Shown piece by piece: positions 62,613 through 64,000 of a stretch of 64,000 nt of DNA (the stretch's first letter is position 1; each line of letters opens with the position of its first letter). The notes beneath the pieces are model-generated. The model did not search any database and had not been told where the DNA came from. It saw only the letters and a list, made by a program, of their open reading frames with translations. The DNA is from Gammaproteobacteria bacterium (GTDB lineage: Bacteria; Pseudomonadota; Gammaproteobacteria; Pseudomonadales; Pseudohongiellaceae), in the NCBI GenBank assembly GCA_029253585.1, contig JAQWZF010000003.1:1-64000 (forward strand), written 5' to 3'. The position numbers and the translations under genes are program-made.

Positions 62613-63332
62613 CTATATCTTGAACTGTTCGCCTAGATATACTTTTCTCACTTTTTCATCTGAGAGAATTGCTTCGGCATTGCCCTGGGCAATTACTTGC
62701 CCCTCGCTAACGATGTAAGCCTTCTCGCAGATATCCAGAGTCTCTCGAACATTGTGATCGGTCAGAAGAATGCCAATATTGCGCTGCTTCAAGTGTTGAA
62801 TAATTTGCTTGATATCGCTAACGGAAATCGGGTCTACACCGGCGAAGGGTTCATCCAGCAGGATAAATTTTGGATCAGTGGCAAGTGTTCGTGCAATTTC
62901 TGTTCGTCTACGTTCACCCCCCGACAGGCTCATGCCTTTGTTATGTCGAATATGTTGTATATTAAATTCGTCTAGAAGCGACTCCAGCTTCCTCTGCCTC
63001 TCGGCGCCGCTGAGGTCATTGCGGGTTTCTAAGATAGCCAGAATATTGTCTTCAACGCTGAGCGTGCGAAAAATGGAAGAATCCTGGGGTAGATAGGCGA
63101 GTCCCTGGCTTGCTCGCCGATGGACGGGCGCGTCGGTGATGTCATCGTTTCCCAGCAGTACCTTGCCTTTGTCTGCGGCGACTAGCCCCACTATCATATA
63201 GAAGCAGGTAGTTTTGCCGGCTCCATTGGGACCCAATAGTCCTACTATTTCACCCTGTTGAATTGAAACTGAGACGTCGCGTACGACCTCTCTTTTTTTG
63301 TAACTCTTGGCAAGGTTGTGAGCTTCTAGCAT
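62613..63332 (-). CDS. lptB: LPS export ABC transporter ATPase LptB
   Basis: This 239-residue ABC ATPase has Walker [10 protein letters not shown], signature LSGGERRR and Walker [11 protein letters not shown], then the switch His in [11 protein letters not shown]. It energises extraction of lipopolysaccharide with LptFG. It follows lptA by seven bases and precedes rpoN, the canonical order. Confidence 0.96.
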   Translation of the reverse strand: MLEAHNLAKSYKKREVVRDVSVSIQQGEIVGLLGPNGAGKTTCFYMIVGLVAADKGKVLLGNDDITDAPVHRRASQGLAYLPQDSSIFRTLSVEDNILAILETRNDLSGAERQRKLESLLDEFNIQHIRHNKGMSLSGGERRRTEIARTLATDPKFILLDEPFAGVDPISVSDIKQIIQHLKQRNIGILLTDHNVRETLDICEKAYIVSEGQVIAQGNAEAILSDEKVRKVYLGEQFKI

Positions 63333-63339
63333 TTTCGAT

Positions 63340-63870
63340 TCAATTCGTTGAGCTAAAAACGCCGGTGCAGGGGCCCGGTGCTTCGCGGATTAAATCCAGA
63401 TCAGCGATATAGATGATAGCACTGCACTGTAGATTGGAGCTGGGAGATTCAATCACTGCTTCTCCAACAAGTTCAATAATCGAATAGCCATCGGTTTCGT
63501 CTGTGTAGAAAGTGATGGTATTGCTGGAGCCTTTTACAGGTGCGTCGCTTGAATCAAGTTGTTGTTCATAATAAACAGGATTTCCAATAACCGTAATCTT
63601 GCTAACTTCGTTATTGCTAATGCTGGACTCGATAGTCGCTGCATCGCCGCGAATTTCCATCGTGCCCTGAACGATCTTTACGTTATCGGACATTTCGAGA
63701 ACGCGAATTCCATTCGCAATACTCATGTGGGAGCCGCCGTCAGCGCTGAAAATCAGTTCCTGCTGTTTGTCGGACTCTAAAGCTAGTGAGTTGCCTGAAG
63801 TTAAGCTGCCGATAGCGATGAGCCCGGTCATCATAATCGGCGCGAAACTTTTACTGTGTCGCTTGTTCAT
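63340..63870 (-). CDS. lptA: LPS transport periplasmic protein LptA
   Basis: This 176-residue periplasmic protein has a signal peptide ending near SLALES and OstA/LptA-type beta-jellyroll repeats ([52 protein letters not shown]). It forms the LPS bridge across the periplasm. I use ATG 63870 (MNKRHSKS), preceded by AAGGG; it overlaps the end of lptC. Confidence 0.9.
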   Translation of the reverse strand: MNKRHSKSFAPIMMTGLIAIGSLTSGNSLALESDKQQELIFSADGGSHMSIANGIRVLEMSDNVKIVQGTMEIRGDAATIESSISNNEVSKITVIGNPVYYEQQLDSSDAPVKGSSNTITFYTDETDGYSIIELVGEAVIESPSSNLQCSAIIYIADLDLIREAPGPCTGVFSSTN

Positions 63871-64000
63871 ATCGACCCTTGATTTCACGCAAGAAAGTAA
63901 TTTCATTAGTCTTCAGGTTGGCTAGCATTCCTATAGACGATTGTTCTAATGCCTTTGTTACAACAGACACCGAGAGATTGGTCTCTAGAATTTCTGATTC
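63851..64000 (-). CDS. lptC: LptC, C-terminal part (cut by window end)
   Basis: The last 49 residues of a protein (ESEILETNLSVSVVTKALE to [13 protein letters not shown]) end at TAA 63851-63853. The I-K-G-R-Y-E ending and the position upstream of lptA identify it as LptC, the membrane anchor of the LPS transport bridge. The 5' part lies outside the window. It overlaps lptA by 20 bases. Confidence 0.85.
   Translation of the reverse strand, partial: ESEILETNLSVSVVTKALEQSSIGMLANLKTNEITFLREIKGRYEQATQ

Overview
The window looks like chromosomal DNA of a free-living, probably marine, gammaproteobacterium related to the Pseudomonas/Cellvibrio side of the class. This is inferred from gene content and order: sfsA/dksA-gluQ-cbrA-cbrB-pcnB-panB-panC and lptC-lptA-lptB-rpoN-ptsN-rapZ-ptsO are classic gammaproteobacterial strings, and cbrAB sits exactly where it does in Pseudomonas. 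Sodium-coupled transporters, a membrane pyrophosphatase and many exported proteins fit a marine heterotroph. I saw no tRNA, rRNA, CRISPR or prophage.

Bases 1-20000 are accessory in character. They hold an IS3-type transposase scrap, a truncated nucleotide cyclase, an orphan selA, cysK, a higBA toxin-antitoxin pair, a cobalamin riboswitch with btuB, an NhaC-type antiporter and a run of exported proteins of unknown role. A two-gene unit (15754-18618) encodes an unknown exported protein and a redoxin/cytochrome c/copper-monooxygenase-like fusion. At least five genes here are broken by frameshifts, in-frame stops or truncation (cyclase, VOC protein, cytochrome c lipoprotein, arylsulfotransferase, and an unnamed gene at 18919-19371). 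The long genes elsewhere are intact, so this looks like real gene decay and not poor sequence.

Bases 19500-33300, mostly on the minus strand, carry an MFS efflux pump, a DUF58/TgpA/MoxR/TPR cell-envelope operon, an aldo/keto reductase, acs, and panB-panC with a Tat-exported NTF2-like protein and a deoxynucleoside kinase upstream.

Bases 33900-44500 are the regulatory core: pcnB, the two-component system CbrA/CbrB, a cbrX-like microprotein, gluQ, dksA and sfsA. The 768-bp AT-rich gap between cbrB and pcnB is the position of the small RNA gene crcZ in Pseudomonas. It contains TGTTAC-type half-sites, a perfect IHF consensus, a perfect sigma-54 promoter, and then clusters of AAYAAYAA motifs, the Hfq/Crc-binding signature. 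I read this as an unannotated CrcZ-like decoy RNA. The same motif lies just upstream of the ribosome-binding site of the DUF4212/sodium:solute symporter operon (56918-54937), which suggests a target. rpoN, which encodes sigma-54, is also in the window (60892-62400), so regulator, sigma factor, RNA and a candidate target all lie within 27 kb.

Bases 44500-64000 hold a Rieske protein/cystathionine gamma-synthase pair, a second DksA-like protein, hppA, apbC, an AGCS transporter, the symporter operon, yjgA-mgtE, and the PTS-Ntr/rpoN/lpt cluster. Two genes usual in these strings are absent from their normal places: folK (between pcnB and panB) and hpf (between rpoN and ptsN).
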